The notes below the pieces were generated by a model. It was not told the origin of the DNA and ran no database searches. It saw nothing but the letters and a program-made list of their open reading frames with translations. The position numbers and the translations under genes were made by a program. From positions 2,094,963 through 2,158,962 of the forward strand of contig NZ_AP018314.1 in assembly GCF_002368075.1 (NCBI RefSeq): DNA of 64,000 nt. The letters are read 5' to 3'. Shown here piece by piece: positions 62,495 to 64,000 of this stretch (position 1 is the stretch's first letter; each line of letters starts with the position of its first letter). This stretch comes from Sphaerospermopsis kisseleviana NIES-73. GTDB lineage: Bacteria; Cyanobacteriota; Cyanobacteriia; Cyanobacteriales; Nostocaceae.

Positions 62495-63247
62495 TTAAAT
62501 CCCAGCACCGTCTAAAAATTCCTGTATTGTTTTATCTCGAAGATTACAGAAATTATGCTCTTTTGGTAATTCATCTACTTGAATGTATTTACCTACTAAA
62601 ACCGGAACTTTGACGGGATTTTGTAGAGTTTCTATTTTTTCTTCTAGTGCTTCAATACGATCTAGTAAACTACGAATTACTTGAGCTTCCGAGTCTGGTA
62701 GGTTGTTGTGTTCCAATGGTGAAACTTTCACTCCAGAACGGTAAACAATACGTCCAGGAATCCCGACAACGGTACAATCAGAGGGAACATCTCTTAAAAC
62801 TACTGAACCTGCACCGATACGGACGTTATTACCTATTTGCAGATTTCCTAAAACTTTTGCCCCTGCACCAACAACGACGTTTTCACCTAATGTGGGGTGA
62901 CGTTTACCGCTTTCTTTACCTGTACCACCCAGGGTAACGCCTTGATAAATGAGGGCGTAGTCTCCAATAATGGCGGTTTCGCCAATGACAACGCCCATAC
63001 CGTGGTCAATAAATACGCCTCTGCCAATTACTGCCCCTGGGTGAATTTCAATACCCGTTAAAAACCGAGCAATATGAGAAATGAGCCGGGGAATAAAGGG
63101 AATGCCAATAGCACGCAACCAGTGAGCCAGTCTGTGAAGGATTAAAGCCTGTAAACCAGGGTAGCAAAACAAGACTTCTAACCAATTCCGGGCTGCTGGG
63201 TCACGTTCAAAAATGATGCGAAAGTCGGCACGCAGTGTAGATAGCAT
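62495..63247 (-). CDS. cysE: Serine O-acetyltransferase
   Basis: The 250-residue protein is CysE, which acetylates serine with acetyl-CoA as the first step of cysteine synthesis. The N-terminal helical domain ([26 protein letters not shown]) is followed by left-handed beta-helix hexapeptide repeats. The active-site region [18 protein letters not shown] and the loop [13 protein letters not shown] are intact. The C-terminal extension (EQ-rich helix [10 protein letters not shown] and beyond) may mediate feedback inhibition or cysteine synthase binding. Confidence 0.95.
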   Translation of the reverse strand: MLSTLRADFRIIFERDPAARNWLEVLFCYPGLQALILHRLAHWLRAIGIPFIPRLISHIARFLTGIEIHPGAVIGRGVFIDHGMGVVIGETAIIGDYALIYQGVTLGGTGKESGKRHPTLGENVVVGAGAKVLGNLQIGNNVRIGAGSVVLRDVPSDCTVVGIPGRIVYRSGVKVSPLEHNNLPDSEAQVIRSLLDRIEALEEKIETLQNPVKVPVLVGKYIQVDELPKEHNFCNLRDKTIQEFLDGAGI

Positions 63248-64000
63248 CTAGATAGTACCCAATAAGCAAAACAAGCTACTTTCCCATTTTATCGTTACTT
63301 GGTAATTGGTGATTGGTGATTGACATGACGCAAAAACCGCAACCAGAAAAAAACACACAGCTAGAGATACAATTTAATCCTTTGACGCACATTCCACCTC
63401 AGAAATTTTCCCTATTCCCTATTCCCTATTCCCTAACCTAACAGATATGACTCAGATCACAGCCAAGATGTTGCCTTGTGGTTTAAGATTCGGAAACTGC
63501 TACCGTGATTAGTAGTCTAATGGTCATGGTGCATCAATTTGTCAGTAGATTTTGTAGTTTCAGGAACTTGTAATCTGCTGTGTTAGTCAAGCAAAAAAGT
63601 GCAGGGTGCAGAGAGGAAATTTCTGAGGTTTCGGAAATTCTCTTTGGATATTTAGGTAAATGGTAGGGTTTGTTAGATGAGAGATTTGATTTGCTCTGTC
63701 TCATTAACTCTGGAATTATTTTTACCAAAACTAACAGTTCTCCACAGCCAGCCTACACAAATAACTTTATGATTTACTGAATACTAAATATTGTTGGTAA
63801 ATTAAGTAAAAAATGTAACTCATTCTGCTATGCAGCAAGAGGTTTTAATGCTGTAAAAATATTCCGGTGGAATGTTTCTACTGACTGCTAGTATATATTA
63901 CTGACTTGCCTTCACTCAGTAATTACGGTTGGCTCGGTAACGATTATTTCACATCTAGAAAGTAAAAAAATTGGCTTAAATTTTCCGGATCTACAAAAAA
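63248..64000. other. Terminal spacer, no gene recognised
   Basis: Apart from a GTGATTG heptamer run (63306-63323) and TTCCCTA units (63407-63437), I see no coding frame, tRNA or clear hairpin. It holds the cysE promoter region and probably part of a regulatory region for a gene beyond the window. Confidence 0.4.

Noticed and set aside
63534..63728. 64-codon minus-strand frame in the terminal spacer
   Set aside because: It has no ribosome-binding site, irregular composition and no recognisable motif.

Overview
This window looks like a chromosome segment from a filamentous, heterocyst-type cyanobacterium of the Nostocales (Anabaena/Nostoc/Dolichospermum-like). The reasons are a light-independent protochlorophyllide reductase gene (chlB), a nitrogenase-associated ArsC-family protein, plastid-like pyruvate dehydrogenase E2, scattered HIP1 octamers (GCGATCGC), AT-rich spacers, and heptanucleotide tandem repeats (STRR type) in more than a dozen spacers. 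No rRNA or CRISPR array was seen. One tRNA, Ala(CGC), is present.

Layout. 0-10 kb: purB, rpmI-rplT, an amino-acid-binding periplasmic protein, a TPR protein, a copper amine oxidase, a cyclophilin, then an adenine methyltransferase fused to the N-terminal domain of a BsuBI/PstI-type restriction enzyme. 10-21.7 kb: chlB, a DUF6883/DUF4926 pair, a cluster with the nitrogenase-associated protein and a cysteine-dioxygenase-like cupin, ribD, mreB-mreC-mreD, ssb and a SIMPL protein. 21.8-32 kb: a defence island with a YgjP-like metallopeptidase, a 1.2-kb array of hairpin repeats, and hsdM-hsdS-hsdR. A ribbon-helix-helix antitoxin, a truncated MazF-like toxin and a Uma2 remnant are wedged between hsdS and hsdR. 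32-45 kb: tRNA-Ala, a HAD phosphatase, a KefB-like antiporter, pdhC, ylqD, a TnpB-only transposon, an acyl-ACP/CoA synthetase, two paralogous small membrane proteins and recQ. 45-56.5 kb: DUF29, a two-part NACHT/HEAT-repeat system, DUF427, an RHH-TOBE protein, DUF72, a FAD oxidoreductase, a pentapeptide protein, an RRM protein and DUF3598. 56.5-64 kb: class II ribonucleotide reductase nrdJ split by a 246-nt group I intron, a toxin/immunity-like pair between 263-bp direct repeats of the nrdJ 5' region, a PPOX-type flavoprotein, an L,D-transpeptidase and cysE.

Most interesting points. (1) A small group I intron without an ORF sits between the Gly and Glu codons of the catalytic NPCGE loop of nrdJ; helices P1, P3-P5 and P7-P9.1 can be drawn. 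(2) A copy of the nrdJ promoter and first ~50 codons, carrying a nonsense mutation, bounds a putative toxin/immunity cassette and truncates an Rpn-type nuclease gene. (3) A NACHT NTPase carries nine nearly identical 34-residue HEAT repeats whose differences cluster in one short patch, and its companion gene lies upstream in the same frame across a single TGA. (4) The methyltransferase fusion lacks the restriction catalytic domain. (5) A small membrane-protein gene has a near-perfect Shine-Dalgarno sequence followed by AUA where its paralogue has AUG. All functional statements rest on motif reading and memory of families; no database was searched.
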